Assembly (NCBI GenBank): GCA_003999685.1
Contig: CP021231.1
Location: 558,001 to 622,000, forward strand
Length of the DNA: 64,000 nucleotides
From: Taiwanofungus camphoratus
Taxonomy: Eukaryota; Basidiomycota; Agaricomycetes; Polyporales; Taiwanofungaceae
Direction of reading: 5' to 3'
The stretch's first letter is position 1, and each line of letters starts with the position of its first letter. Positions 12,037 to 24,124 of this stretch are shown one piece after another. Under the pieces are notes generated by a model. That model saw nothing but the letters and a program-made list of their open reading frames with translations. It did not search any database and had not been told where the DNA came from. The translations under genes were made by a program, and so were the position numbers.

Positions 12037-13852
12037 CTACTCTGCGACCTCAAATCCGGCGGAATGCAAAAGCGTCGCGAACTAAGGCAGTAAAATAGAC
12101 CATCAGCCAGGTCAAAGCAGGGCGTATCAACCTAGGAACATACCTGAACCTTCGCAATAGATTTCATCTGCTCGAAATCATACCCTGGGCGCTCGCTCAG
12201 GTCGCCTAACGGTGATGAAATTCACATGATGGGGTGATGATGAGAGAAGACTTGATGCTTACCGCTGTTGTGGTACATGGGGTCCGCAATGGGCCCGGCA
12301 CGCTCGAACACCTGGGATGCCGGGAACCCTTGCTCGTGGAAGCTCTGCGGAACGCATCAGTATCAAACATCTTGCCACTCCGCGGATATAGCTACCTGGT
12401 GGTCACTGCAGCAAGCCTAGGCATACGCAAGGGAGTCAGCATGCACACGGTACTCGTGAACGGCGGACACTTACAGGTGTGAAGCCGACTGTCAGCTCGG
12501 GGCTGTAGATCGCGGAGAGGTTCGCGACGAGCTGCGTGACTTCCGCCGTTCCAATGCTATCAGTGTGGTCGTTAGTGTGGGAGTGCAGAATAAAAGGGTG
12601 GCCGCGACAAACAGGTCGGGAAGACCGAGCTGTGGGGGCTCGCCCGCGGCGTGGTACGCGAGCATGTCCGCCTGGATCATGAGGGTCAGGTTGGCATCCT
12701 TCTCACGCATCTCACCTGCCGCCACGATCACAATCAGCCTCGCGACCACCGGGTTGACGCGAAAACGGCTCACGTGCGTAGTATTTCGAGCCGTACAGGC
12801 CCTGCTCCTCACCGGCGAAGGCGCACAGCTGGACGTTCTTCTTGAACGCGACACCCTTGCGAGCGATTGTGCGCGCAATTGAGAGCAACGCGGTTGTGCC
12901 GGAGCCGTCGTCGTCGCCTCCGGGTGCACGCGTGCTACCGAAGGAGCCGCGGCTGTCGTAGTGCGCGCTCAGGAGGATGGTCTCGGTCGTTTCCTCGGTG
13001 GCGTAATATGTGCTACAGAAAGCCAATCATTAGACCGCACTTCGCCACTGCTCGGGTGGAAGGCACTCACCAAACCACATTCGGCGCAAATCCGGTCAAG
13101 AACGGCTTCAGCTCGCACGATGCGCCGGTCTCCTCGAATCGCTCCTTGAGCCACGCGGCGGCCTGGCGCGCGCCCTGCGAGAAGGAGTGGCGCGAGACGA
13201 TGCCCGACGACGGGTCCTCGCCGGTGAGGTAGCGGATGTCTTTCACCATCTGCGGGACGGAGATGTTGTTGACTATCGATGCGATCACCGGGTCGAACTT
13301 GAGCGAGGCGAGAATGTCCTTTACGTGGTTGATTGCGTTGGAAGGGACCGGGATGAAGGGCACGGGCGCCAGTGGGAGCGGCGTTGACTTCCAGAAGCGG
13401 GGGAGGGCGGTGTCAAGCGTGTGGGCGACCTCTGGAGGAACAGATACGAGTGCGGAGGAAGGCGTGCGGGATAGGATCTGCATCGAGTTCCTGCGTGCTC
13501 CCATGATTGTCTGTTGTCCATCCAGGACAACAGTTGGGCTCTCCGCCTGTGAGAGTTCCGCAAGGAAGACATCTAGCTCGTCTACGAAAGTAGCGGGTAT
13601 GATTGACTCGTCAACAGCCTTGTGTTCCAGCCAGACAAGCTGCTGAACATCCTCAAGCGGGGCGAGCGATCCTTCATTCAAAAAGCCTGCGTCGGTCGAC
13701 GATTCCAGGCAGTCGGCGTCCGTCACAAAGACGCTCTGCCCTCCATATATCCCGTAGTAAGAGTTGGAAAGACAGGAGTCTACGGTGAGGACAGAAGGAT
13801 TATAAGGCGTTATGAGCAGGAGAGCAAGCGGAACGGCAGCGTTGACCAGCAT
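12037..13852 (-). CDS. Secreted M28 zinc aminopeptidase
   Basis: Eight exons (13071-13852, 12774-13012, 12613-12715, 12475-12556, 12396-12416, 12263-12344, 12144-12205, 12037-12081) give 471 residues. The first about 22 residues (MLVNAAVPLALLLI...) form a secretion signal. The catalytic domain has the M28 co-catalytic zinc ligands: His in LLSAHYDSRG, Asp in PGGDDDGSGT, the Glu pair in FAGEEQGLYGS, Asp in IQADMLAYH and His in SDHQSFHEQGFP. A pro-region of about 230 residues precedes it, as in fungal leucine aminopeptidases of this type. The protein would trim N-terminal residues from peptides outside the cell, for nitrogen acquisition. Exon 5 is only 21 nt and carries the CCSDHQ stretch. It is convergent with the DUF89 gene, leaving 255 bp between stops. 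The exact substrate preference cannot be read from sequence. Confidence 0.93.
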
Positions 13853-15840
13853 GTTGGGGTTGTGCGACAGGAACGCTGATGAACCCTGTGGGCCTGTGGG
13901 ACAACCGCTAAGCCTACGACGCCGTCCGCACCGGCTGATTGATTGATCGCCGAATACTTGTTCACATAAGGCAACTCTCTAATCGTATCTCGCAGGGACA
14001 ACCTTCCAAAGTTCTCATCATCGTATTCGAGCAGGTACTACCGTAGACGACCTGGAACTGAATAGCGACAGCATCGTGTGATGTCCTAATCCTGGGTCAT
14101 CACCCGATTGAGAATGCTCACAATGTCCGCCGTCAAGATGTCAAGGTATCCTAGTCACAAGAGTTATATGAAGGCATCAGAAGCTAACTTAATCGCATGG
14201 TCAGGAAACAGCGGTAAATGTATCATAGCTACACAAGAGAATCTTGCCAACGAACCTGGAAATCTATTGGAGTTATCCTTGGATTCTATTTTACGTGGCT
14301 TTGGAACTTTCCGCCTTCATTTGCACAATCCAAGGGTCGACCGTCGCTTTTTTGGCGGACAAAAACAGTCACAATTTAGCGGCGAGAAGACCTCAGCTGT
14401 ATCACGGTATCCTGACCACGAGAGTTATATGAAGAGACCAGTCTGTAATAGCACCCCGGTAGAGCTAGATACATCATAGCTACCCGAGAGGAACGAGAAC
14501 TTGTTCTGCCGCAACGTCATTGGATCAATCTGTTGTGGAAGTCAAAATAGAGACCAATGCTTTGGGTAATTTGGTTGTTGTGAGCTTGCATCGCACACGT
14601 AAGGTGTTAGAAGTTACTCCGGTTTCCACCAGCAGCAGCCCGAAGGGAAAGGAGGGTACTGCATGATCTGGAACGTGGACCGCATTTCTGGCGAGACTGC
14701 GGTTCTCCAAATGGTAGGTCTATAGTCATTCTTAGAGCTCCCACTTCTCCATCGAGAGCACAGGTTGAGGATTGCTAGTTTTGAGAGGAAGCAGACATCG
14801 TACGAGAGAAAACTAGAGTATCACTGCGATAGCCTGAGAACAGAAGCCCTTGGCCAAGGGTCCTAGCGTCTACCAACACTGAGACAGGATCGCAGGCTCC
14901 TGAACACGGGGGTCCGTGTGAATGGGTGGACACCAATTGCAGAATCTACTAGGGCATGAGTAGTTGCGTGCCGACGAAATGAAAAATCTTCGGTGTTGAA
15001 TAGGTGATGATGGCACCATTGATGATGAGATGGTAGCACACAATGTTCCGACTGCAGCTATGTAAGGTTAATGACAAGCCCAAGGATGATTAGCATGTCC
15101 ATCATGATAAATGGACACACAGGCAGTGCCAAAGAAAGTCCGGCGCCGGCAGGTCCATAAGGTCGACATCGACACCAGAGTCTATTCCATTCATATCCGG
15201 AATGACCGGTTATGTATCCATGGCAGATAATGAAAACATAGAGGAATATTCGAGAACGCATGAAAGTATAAGGTCGAATGGCATGATGAGCGTGAGTGTG
15301 TACGTGACTGCGTTGATAGTGACGGCGTCGCGCTCCCATATATGGATAATCCCGACTGGCCGCCTGTCACGAATCACAGGATAAGAAACGTAAAGTCACA
15401 GAATGTCACCGTGATAGACGCGATGAACGTGCCCAGGTCCCTGATGCAGCGGAGGATCCCACGAAGCCAACGGAGGTTAGCTCTGCACAATATAAGCCAT
15501 AAGCTCTGTCTTCCGTAGGCTATCCGCGTGCTCACGTTCCCCATCTCTCACTTCTAGTGGAACCGCCTTTGCTGGCATTCGGTTCGGTTCACCCGAGAGG
15601 GATTCTCCCATCAGCAGCGGCTAGCCTGTATTAGAGTAGCGCACTTACCCTCAATATATACCTTGTGGTAAGTTCCAGTCTGGCCTCCACGCTGACCGTC
15701 CCCCTCACCATCTTCAGCTGGATAGAGCCTTTGGGCGACCTTGCGGCGCACGCCTGTCGACTCTGTCTCCAGCCTGAGCTCGGTCACAAGTGGGCTTCCG
15801 GCACTCTTTCGCAATCTGCCGTGTCTATCCTGCCCCAGTC
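13853..15840. other. 2-kb intergenic region with a decayed internal duplication
   Basis: No gene was supported. The left end is the promoter of the leftward aminopeptidase and the right end the promoter/leader of the rightward membrane protein. Between about 14,140 and 14,510 two blocks resemble each other with an offset near 263 bases (GGTATCCT..CAC.AGAGTTATATGAAG, then ATCATAGCTAC.C.AGAG), suggesting an old local duplication or a decayed repeat. Confidence 0.45.
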
Positions 15841-17978
15841 ATGTCGACGCTCATGAGCAAGATAGCGATTCAAGTGAGATCGGTGGTACGTGAACATGTT
15901 CACACGGAGCCATCCTGCTCGCACTGATGACTTGACTGTGTTTAGTACACCAGGATCACGCTGACACGATTTACGACTGCATTCATTTGCCTCACATTCG
16001 TTCACTGTTTTGCGCAAGTGGCCATCCAAGGCTGTCTCTATGCCCTTGACGCAAACGCGTCCGGACTTGCCTCGGGGATCGTCAAAGCGGCCCAGATTCC
16101 TCCCGACGAGATACCCTGGTTCAGGGGGAACAATGAGAATTTCGATCTTCAACTCTGCGACCATATCCCCATTGACAACTCTGCTGCTCGATGCTATACC
16201 ATTTTTGAGAGCGCCACCTCGACAGGTCCAAATGCATCCGTGACGACAAGGTCTTGGGGGCCGACTCCTGTTAGAATCCTAGCTCCGGTCAACTCGTCAA
16301 TCGCTGGAAATGGTGTCAATCTTGTCTACAACCAGGGCGCCGACAGCGTCTTTCTCAGTCAGCAGTGTACTCAAGTTATGGTGTACCCCGATCAAATGTA
16401 TGAAGTCTGGATATATGGCAAATAAATGAACACGCTTAACTGACGATCGTGAATAGGCTGGACACTGAGAAGAGAGAAGACCTGGCACTCCTTGGAGCTC
16501 AGTTCTGGCTCTTCGCTATATCCTTCATAGCTGTGGGTGTGTTTCTATCGGTGCGATGTCATTGCTCTCAGAGCTCATCAGGTCTTTCTCGGGATTCCAG
16601 GTATTATATAACTCCATTCCTCAGATGTAAGCAGGGCCCCTAAGAATCCCTACCATTTCGTTGCTCACGGCTCGTCTGCGGCAGCTTGGCTGTAGTGTGC
16701 TCCCGTATTTTGGCAACTGCATGGTCTGCCTACTCAGTTTGGCAGACTAAGCATATGGAGGTGCGGTTCCAGCGCCTGCTGGTTGATCCTGGCACACCCT
16801 GCCATATCGATCTCTTCCCTTCGCACTTCAAGACGCGTCTCGCTCTCGCGGTTTGTTATCCTGTACTCAAATCTTGGAAGAACACTGTGTGACAAGTTTG
16901 GCAGATTCCAGATCTGGTGCTTAACATCACCGCGCTGTTGTACACTGCCCTCCTTGGTTGGCACCTGATCAAGGTATGTTACGAATCGACACTAGTATGG
17001 CGATCACATCTCATGGGCTTGTCTGTCAGGCCTTCAATGCGTTCACATTGCAACGGGTCTGCCCTCCTGTAGCGATCACCCGCATCTATAGAGTAAGACT
17101 CCGAATTTTCATTTGGCGATTGTCAATCACACATATACGTACCTAGTTGTTTTTGGCTATGTTTGTCTTCCTCCAGCTCTCCATCTTCTTTATGGTAACC
17201 GCGATGGGTCTTTGGGAGAGCCAGCTGATGAACACCGCAATCCGCCTGATATCTACACACACCGCAATCTATTCCGCATTGTTTATATTCACCATAGTGG
17301 TGAGTTCAATCGTTGACGCGTACCAATGATATGGTCTGACAGCCCTCCTTACTAGACTCTGGTCCCTTGGGTTGTCATGGTGTGCTCTATTTCTACACTA
17401 TATTACCATGAGCATCGCTGATCTCGCCCGCGCTTCTTACTTGACGTCTTTAGGGCTGGATAGCGGTGCGGCGCGAGATGAAGCGCACCATGATTTTGTT
17501 CCTCTTTACTGGTACTATCTACATTGTCTGCTGGTCAATCATGTTCTACTCCAAAGTGTATCGCTGGACTTTCTTTCAATGGCCCTTCTTTGGCTGTATG
17601 ACACTTGCCTCGTTCATTGTCCTCGTTGGCGCATGCGCCTTCGGCATCACCTGCCGGCTCAATTTCGAGAAGGGACTTGCCCACTATCGTGAGTACTCAT
17701 ACCCTCATTGCTTACCAACGTTATTCTCATCGTGTTGTGTACTATCTTTGTTACCCATGTCCACAGTGCACGTCGAGGCGGCTCTTGCGAAGTCCAACTT
17801 TGCACCCGAAGTCTTCAGGTACGACACAACTACCACAAAAAGTGCCGGCATCCTCTCGGGACGCTCGCCTACGACTGCGATGACCCTCAAACGCGACGAT
17901 AACTGGGATTTCGACGTAGAGCGCCCGCCCATAATCATAGTTGAGCTAGAGGATAGGAAATCTAGTTCCTCTTTGTGA
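15841..17978 (+). CDS. Uncharacterised basidiomycete membrane protein, about 8 spans
   Basis: Eleven exons (15841-15873, 15946-16397, 16457-16532, 16601-16626, 16685-16850, 16905-16973, 17030-17092, 17147-17299, 17356-17379, 17454-17688, 17767-17978) give 502 residues. The N-terminal hydrophobic span (FTTAFICLTFVHCFAQ) is followed by a roughly 130-residue loop with Cys and Asn-X-Ser/Thr sites, probably lumenal or extracellular. About seven further spans follow, for example WLFAISFIAVLYNSIPQI, DLVLNITALLYTALLGW, LFLAMFVFLQLSIFFMV, ILFLFTGTIYIVCW and FIVLVGACAFGI. The last about 80 residues form a soluble Ser/Thr-rich, charged cytosolic tail. I know this architecture only as hypothetical proteins of mushrooms. 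Function is unknown; a receptor or transporter role would be speculation. It is convergent with the amine oxidase gene, 220 bp apart. Confidence 0.82.
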
Positions 17979-18198
17979 AAGATGCCGGCATCATTTTCCA
18001 CCGTGTTGTACCCTTGTGACACTTAGCACAGTATCGGACTGATTGGTTTCTGTACCTGTCATTACATCAATGTTCCTACCATGGTGCATTCTCGAGCAGA
18101 GCTTTCTGGCCGACGCGCAGCTTCCCTCGGCATTCAAACCTGCATTGGTTAGGTCGCAGCCCGCCAGACAAAGCTATCCTCTGTATAAACATCGTCAG

Positions 18199-20237
18199 CT
18201 ACCTGTCTGACCAATCCCACTTCCCCTGGATCTGATATGGGAGGGCATTGGTGATTTCGGGAATGTGAGCGAGCCCAGCACACCCACCGCCCTGGATGCA
18301 CTTCGCCATGGCAGTCGCGACGTCCAACCCTTCGAAGTAAGCTCCATGCAAGAAGCCTACAATGATTTGTTTAATAATGGTATTAGTAGAACGGCCCGTA
18401 CTTGCAACTTAAACGAGTACTACGCCAAGGTCGGCACACTCACCAAAATACTTCTGGCTGGTGGCTTCACCAGCAAACCAGAGCCTTTCATCCACCGTCG
18501 CCCGAAGGTTTTCATGATGACCACTAAAGAATGACGCGGGCCAGTTTGAGTATGATCCGCGATAGAGCGGATCGCTGTGCCAGCGAGGGAACCAAAATGC
18601 AATGGGGTCGGGGACAGTCACGTTTGGTAACATGGCCCTGAAGACTTCCATGACCTCATTCTGGACTTGTGAATCTGGCAATGCCTCAATGCGCACTGAG
18701 AAATCGCCCTACGTAAATGTACGATCGGGTTGGCTTGGAGTAGTAAACGAAATGGCCGAGGGACTATTGTGAGACTTACTGTCACTGTGACAAACACAAT
18801 TCCCGATCCCGGGAAGAAGTTGACGATATCTAGACTCTGCCATACAGGGTATCTGCCCCGTGTTGTATCTGCATACAACGCCATCTTGGAGGTTATCCGC
18901 CAAGGTGAAGAGAAGCTCTTGATCAGTTTCGGGCAAGGGGGCATACTGACAAATGCAAAAATGGTGAAGTTGACTCACTTGTGTATCGAACCAGAAATTG
19001 TCCGGGAATTGTAGGAATATCTTCGTATACGTCGCCTTGGAAGAAAATATATCAGGCCTTATGCGCGCGGACAGGAAGAAGAGGGCACACCATAACCATA
19101 CTCTGAATTGCCTCTTGCTTCCATTCCGGTAATGCAGGCTCGAATACAACATCGTCGTTTTGCAGTACCCCCAAGCTGAACGTACACAAAACGTAATCTG
19201 CGCTCAAGATTGTTCCATATTGCAATGTCACATTGGCCCCAGAGGAAGAATAGGCAATTTCTGTGACGGTAGAGTTAAGCAGCACTTGATCCGGCTGGAG
19301 GAATTCTGCTGCCTCAGCTTGGATGAAGTACTTGAAGCCGCGTTGGTCGATCGACATCTTGTTCGTCTCTGAGAAGCCGCCAACGTCTGTGTCGTAAGTG
19401 AAATTATTCCCCTAGAATTATGAGCTTGTTCATGGATATCTCTTCATCTTATGAGCTCCGCTACATACCCAGGAGCTGGCTATCCATGACGATTCTTCAG
19501 GGGTCTGCGCGTATTCCCAGTCAAACTGGTAATACTCGCATGCCATATCGGCAGGTGTCTTCGGTTTGGCGCCGGTCAGAGAGTAGCCTGTCCGTGCGGT
19601 GGTGTCTACCAGTCTCATGTCTACACGGGCACCAGCGACTACAGTTAATGTCGTGTATTGATTCGTCGAGTTATTGAAGGTGTCGAGATAGTCCACAGGC
19701 CCGGATTCGTCGTACGTCGCTGGATGAGCCAGAGCATCCCGCTCTCAATTTGGATGTGATCGAAGCTGACACAGACACGTACTTACTGATGCTTCCGTAC
19801 CAGTTATTATACTGTGTCTTCAAGCCATGCTTCTTAACCAGGCCCCATATCGGATTCTCTGGTCCATCGTCAGTTTGCGTGCCTTGGACCCAGTTGGCTC
19901 CATCTTCGATGACGAACTGCTTGCCTGGGGTGCCGAATGTCTGTGATTTAAGGCGTCCGCCCAGTTCATCTGGATATTCCGCGTTATACCTTGAGCACCA
20001 TCACGCACACAAAACACGGGACAAACCTCGAGCTTCGATTATCGTGAAATTCGTGATTCCCTGTTCGTAAAGTGTGCGTGCCGCGATGACACCCGCGACG
20101 CCGCCCCCCAGGATCAGCACACTCGTGTGATCTGGCGTCGAGTCACGCGGCACTCTGTTCACAGACCGAGCATGTGCGAGGGGAAGACCGACAAATGCGG
20201 TCCCAAGGTAGAAGAGACGTAGGAAGGCGGATATCAT
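18199..20237 (-). CDS. Flavin-containing amine/polyamine oxidase, probably secreted
   Basis: Eight exons (20027-20237, 19787-19969, 19469-19719, 19091-19411, 18979-19035, 18780-18884, 18444-18708, 18199-18356) join to 516 residues. The protein starts with a signal-like segment (FLRLFYLGTAFVGLPLAHA). The FAD-binding Rossmann motif follows (VLILGGGVAGVIAARTLYEQ), then DELGGRLKSQ, EDGANWVQGT, RGFKYFIQAEA, RYPVWQSLDIVNFFPGSGI and the C-terminal flavin motif LWFAGEATSQKYFG-FLHGAYFEGLDVA. Such enzymes oxidise polyamines or other primary/secondary amines, producing an aldehyde and hydrogen peroxide. The length is normal for fungal homologues. The start at 20237 was chosen because it gives the signal peptide; an upstream ATG in frame would mask it. 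It is divergent from the amidohydrolase gene, which may hint at shared nitrogen catabolism. Confidence 0.92.
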
Positions 20238-21034
20238 CACGACCGGTCTCAGCAGCAACCGTGTACGATAAGCAAAGCTTGTTCCCAACGGCATTAGTTT
20301 GGATTCAGGCCGCACAATGGCCTGACTGACACTGGAAGCGCGAAAACTCACACATACGTCCAATAACATGTATATATACGCTCAGATGCCGACATCAGGT
20401 ACATATGCTTCGGATAGCATGACCCTGCGACTCGGAAGATATGCGATATTCAAGTGGTCCCAGGACTCCCATTTACGGATCCTTACTTGAGGTCGATTGA
20501 CATGGAAGACGGCGCCCAAACGAAGCAGCGCCAGTGGAGGTCCACATCGGCGACGACAGTCAAATAGAACGACGTCCAGCCATAGTGATTCTGAATATCA
20601 GTATCAGTATCAGTGTTCGACATTCAGCGCTCAGCTGTACTGACCCTCGAAAGACACTAGCAAATTTATGCTTGCAACTCTTTGATCACGGTGCCTGTTT
20701 TGACTTGTTCTCCCGACATTTAGACAAGTATGAGTACGTTCCTATCCTGGAGGCGTCAGGAAGTAACGAGGGCGTCAGATTTTATGTCAAGGAAGAACAG
20801 GTTTGGCTCCAATGCGCATATGTACTAGCCTGCGTTCGCCGGCGTGCCTACGGTACAAACTCAATCGATTCTGATACTCAGACTAGGCTCAGGCTTTGAC
20901 AACAGGGTACAGAATGGCTCTGTTACATCGGCCTTATATGTCGCACATTCTCGGTCTACAAACGTAGATTGAAGTTGCGATAACTTGGAAGCTTCTTATC
21001 TGGTTCGCTATCGTGCCGGAAATCCTGCGACGTG
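20238..21034. promoter_or_regulatory. Divergent promoter region, amine oxidase (-) / amidohydrolase (+)
   Basis: These 797 bases lie between two divergent start codons. A TATATATA box at 20371-20378 sits about 134 bp upstream of the amine oxidase ATG and is a good TATA candidate for that gene. A short direct repeat (ATCAGT three times) occurs near 20,598-20,615. No gene was supported here. Confidence 0.5.
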
Positions 21035-22516
21035 ATGGAACTGCAACGAGATTTGCTGGAGCTGTACAAGACCGTCTTCACCTGTCCAGCCATTGACAAT
21101 CATGCCCATGCCTTTCTCAAGGCCGAACATCGTGATGTTGTCCCGTTCGAGGGTCTCATTTCCGAGGCCAATGGATCTGCATTGACTGAAGATGCCGTTC
21201 ATACACTGGCATGTTATCGGGCCACTGCGCAGTTGAGCAAGCTGTTCAACCTAGGGGAAAGGGCCGAGTGGGAAGACGTCAAGCGAGCTAGGAAGGCCAT
21301 GGAGTATGAGGCGCTGTGTCGGATATGCATGGAACCGACGAACATCCAATGCATTCTCATCGATGACGGGCTGGGAGTTCGCGACCTTGTCTACGACTAC
21401 AAGTGGCATGACCGATTCACGACTAGTCCCACTAAAAGGATAGTACGAGTAGAGGTCCTCGCTGAGGTATAGTCTAGTGTGTGCATCTTCCACCATTTAG
21501 GTTGTGCTGATGGTTGTAACGAAGGATGTCCTCAAGGATATCATGATTGAACGCCTTCCAAAAGACGGTATTGATCCGCATATGATGACCCAGACATTTG
21601 TTCCCAAGCTCACGAGTGCCATCACTGCAAGCGCCGCCGACAGCGAGGTCGCGGGGTTCAAGTCCGTTGCTTGTTACAGGACTGGCCTGGACATAACCGT
21701 GAACCAAGAGTGGGTTGACCTCGAGCGGTGTTTCATTGCGATCGCTCTTCGGTACGAGTCGTTGAAGACGCTGCGGTTGGCGGACAAGGCCTTGAACGAC
21801 CTCGTCGTGTGTATCACTCTCCGTATCGCAGGGCAGTATGGGAAACCAGGTAATTGATTACCGTGCCAACCGAGCACATACATGACTGATATACTTGGTC
21901 ACTTCTATTAGTACAGTTCCATACTGGCCTGGGCGACAATGACATCTCCCTTTCCCGTTCTACACCTGCTCTCATGCAGCCTATCATCAAGGCCTATCCA
22001 TCTACGAAGATCATCCTGCTTCATTCTAGCTATCCCTTTACCCAAGAAGCTGGATACCTTACTGCAGTATACCTCAATGTGTATCTGGACTTTGGCGAGA
22101 TCTTTCCTTTCCTCAGCGCAGACGGGCAGAGAGATGTGGTCAAGCAGGTTTTGGAGCTGTGTCCGACGAACAAGATTATGTGGTCCAGTGCGTGGTTTGT
22201 GACCGTGCGTGTATTGCGGAAGGCTCACATTGGTCATGCGAACAGCTGATGGGCATTTCTGGCCTGAATCGTACTATCTTGGTACCATTCAGGCTAGAGA
22301 AGTCATGTATCAAGTGAGCACGTCTTCATTTTTGTACTATGAAACTTGCCTAGTGACACCTCACACTAGGTGCTTGAAGCTTCCTTACGGCGTGGAGAAC
22401 TAACCTTATCGCAAGCAACAGGGATTGTGAAACGCGCGTTCTTCGACAACGCGAATAGAATCTACAATCTGGGACTCGAACCGCGCAGTGTGCGAGTAGA
22501 TGTTGACATGTTTTGA
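21035..22516 (+). CDS. Amidohydrolase 2 family protein, FluG N-terminal-domain type
   Basis: Five exons (21035-21466, 21501-21849, 21912-22187, 22246-22313, 22370-22516) give 423 residues. The metal-dependent hydrolase signature is present: the HxH pair in DNHAHAF, His in QFHTGLGDND, His in IILLHSSYPF and Asp in WSSDGHFWPESYY. The block order and sequence (CPAIDNHAHAF, ITASAADSEVAGFKSVACYR, TGIVKRAFFDNANRIYNLG) match the N-terminal half of FluG-like proteins. In those proteins this amidohydrolase domain is fused to a glutamine-synthetase-like domain; here the reading frame ends after the amidohydrolase domain and no glutamine-synthetase part follows. Hydrolysis of a gamma-glutamyl or related amide/ring is plausible; the true substrate is unknown. 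Confidence 0.88.
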
Positions 22517-22534
22517 TAGACTATACTATACCCG

Positions 22535-24124
22535 TTAAACTTCTGTTGTATCCATTTCCTCTTCCTCCTCTTCCTCGATGATTTCCACCCCTTGCTCACG
22601 GGCAGCTTCAATAGCTTCTCTCTCTTTGTTTCGGGCAAATTGGATTAGAGACCTCAAGATATCGCGCTGACCTGAAATCTCACGTTCGACATTATGCAAT
22701 GCCTGATTCGGCCTGAGACGCTCACCTTCCAGATAGTGCTCCAACATCAGCGCAACCTGCGGTCGGACTCCGTTTGCGACCCCCTGACTTGTGGGAGCTG
22801 GTGGTAAACGGCCAAACAAATTCTGTGCCATCTGTGCGAGCATGTCGGCAGCGTAGAGTTCGTCCTCCACCGTTTGGTCTCCGGGATCCTCGCATACAGC
22901 AGCGAGCACTTCGTTCCATACGGGCTCGACGCCCCGTGCATCTCGCCCAACCTCCCACTTCTTCTGTGAGCCGTAGGCATCGGCCTGGCTGCCTGTGGCT
23001 GCAGGATTCCCTCCAATTTTCAGCACTATCGTGTCGTCTGGGTTCTCGAGCAGCGAGAACCCGTACCCGAGGATGAGCTCGGAGTTTGGCTTGGGGCCGT
23101 AATTGTTGAATAACTCTGAGCCGCGTTCTGTAGCATTATGAAACACGAGAGAAATCTTTCTTGTGAGCATGGAAGGTTAGCTGAGTGTTTGACAGGAAGA
23201 AAGTAAAATATCACCATCTCATGGCCTGACGGGGACGTTTTGGAGACAACCCATGAGACTGGTTGGGCTCGCGCATGATTGAAAGCATCAATCCCTGGAA
23301 GAAGGACAGGATGGGATGTTGGCGTCGACAGAAGGGACGGTTCAGTAGAAAGCACAGTTGAGGGAAAGGCTCGGGAGGACAGGTACGTGGAGGCCACTAG
23401 ATACCGTTGCCTGCGCTCTCAGCATCAGTTATTTAGACAGCTGATCGCATTCCGTTCATCAGCCTACTGACCAGCTGAACTCGTTCCCCCACGTCTGATT
23501 CACAGTGGCAACTATATCCTGGCAAAATCTCCACTCAGTCTGCCAATCGTGGAGCCGATCGCAGGTTGCACCGTACAAATTTGTTCCCTTGAAGACCTCC
23601 AGTTCAGCAGACGTGAAATGCAACGGTGTGAGAAGTTTCTCTGGAGCGGGTAAGGTGTCGAGATAGGGCCAATGGGCTAGCTTGTGTGGAGGGCTAGAGG
23701 AGATCATTGAATGAGTCATTTTGATGCTGAATAGGAAGAGGTCATACTTCGACTTGCCCAGAACCCAGTGCATACATATATAAGAGCAGATCAGCTGTCT
23801 TTCCGACCAGCCTTGCAACAAGGAAGAATGCTCGTTTTCAAAGAGAAATGATAAGGCTCTCAATGCCACCTTGGGCGTGATTGCCAAGGAGAAAGGGCAC
23901 GATACTGCAGTAGTATCAGACGGCAGATGTCCATGCGCTATGACAGAGAATCCTGACGGATCTGTAGGACAGCGGGTTCTCCGTCAGCTTCGTAATAGAT
24001 CCATCCGACAAAATCACGACTTACCTGCCCGAAAGTGTATCTCCGGATGTATGCTCGCGCCATTCTGTAGAAGCCAAGCTTTGAACAGCTGTACGTTTTC
24101 AGGCTCAGCATCCTCGATTTCCAT
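22535..24124 (-). CDS. SET-domain lysine methyltransferase, SETD6/RuBisCO-LSMT type
   Basis: Five exons (24025-24124, 23748-23961, 23472-23693, 23215-23410, 22535-23155) join to 450 residues. The split SET domain shows VSCPFSLAITP near the start, the cofactor/active-site motifs LLPGIDAFNHARAQPV and GSELFNNYGPKPNSELILGYGF, and a C-terminal helical region like the RuBisCO-LSMT substrate-binding domain. The tail is highly acidic (seven Glu in a row). This class methylates lysines on non-histone proteins such as ribosomal proteins. The specific target is unknown. The last intron uses an AAG acceptor, chosen because it alone keeps the ELFNNYG frame. The stop is only 18 bp from the end of the convergent amidohydrolase frame, so the two transcripts very probably overlap. 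Confidence 0.9.

Noticed and set aside
22460-22495. Perfect tRNA B-box-like GGTTCGAGTCC on the minus strand
   Set aside because: No T-stem, acceptor stem or A box around it; it lies in the last coding exon of the amidohydrolase.
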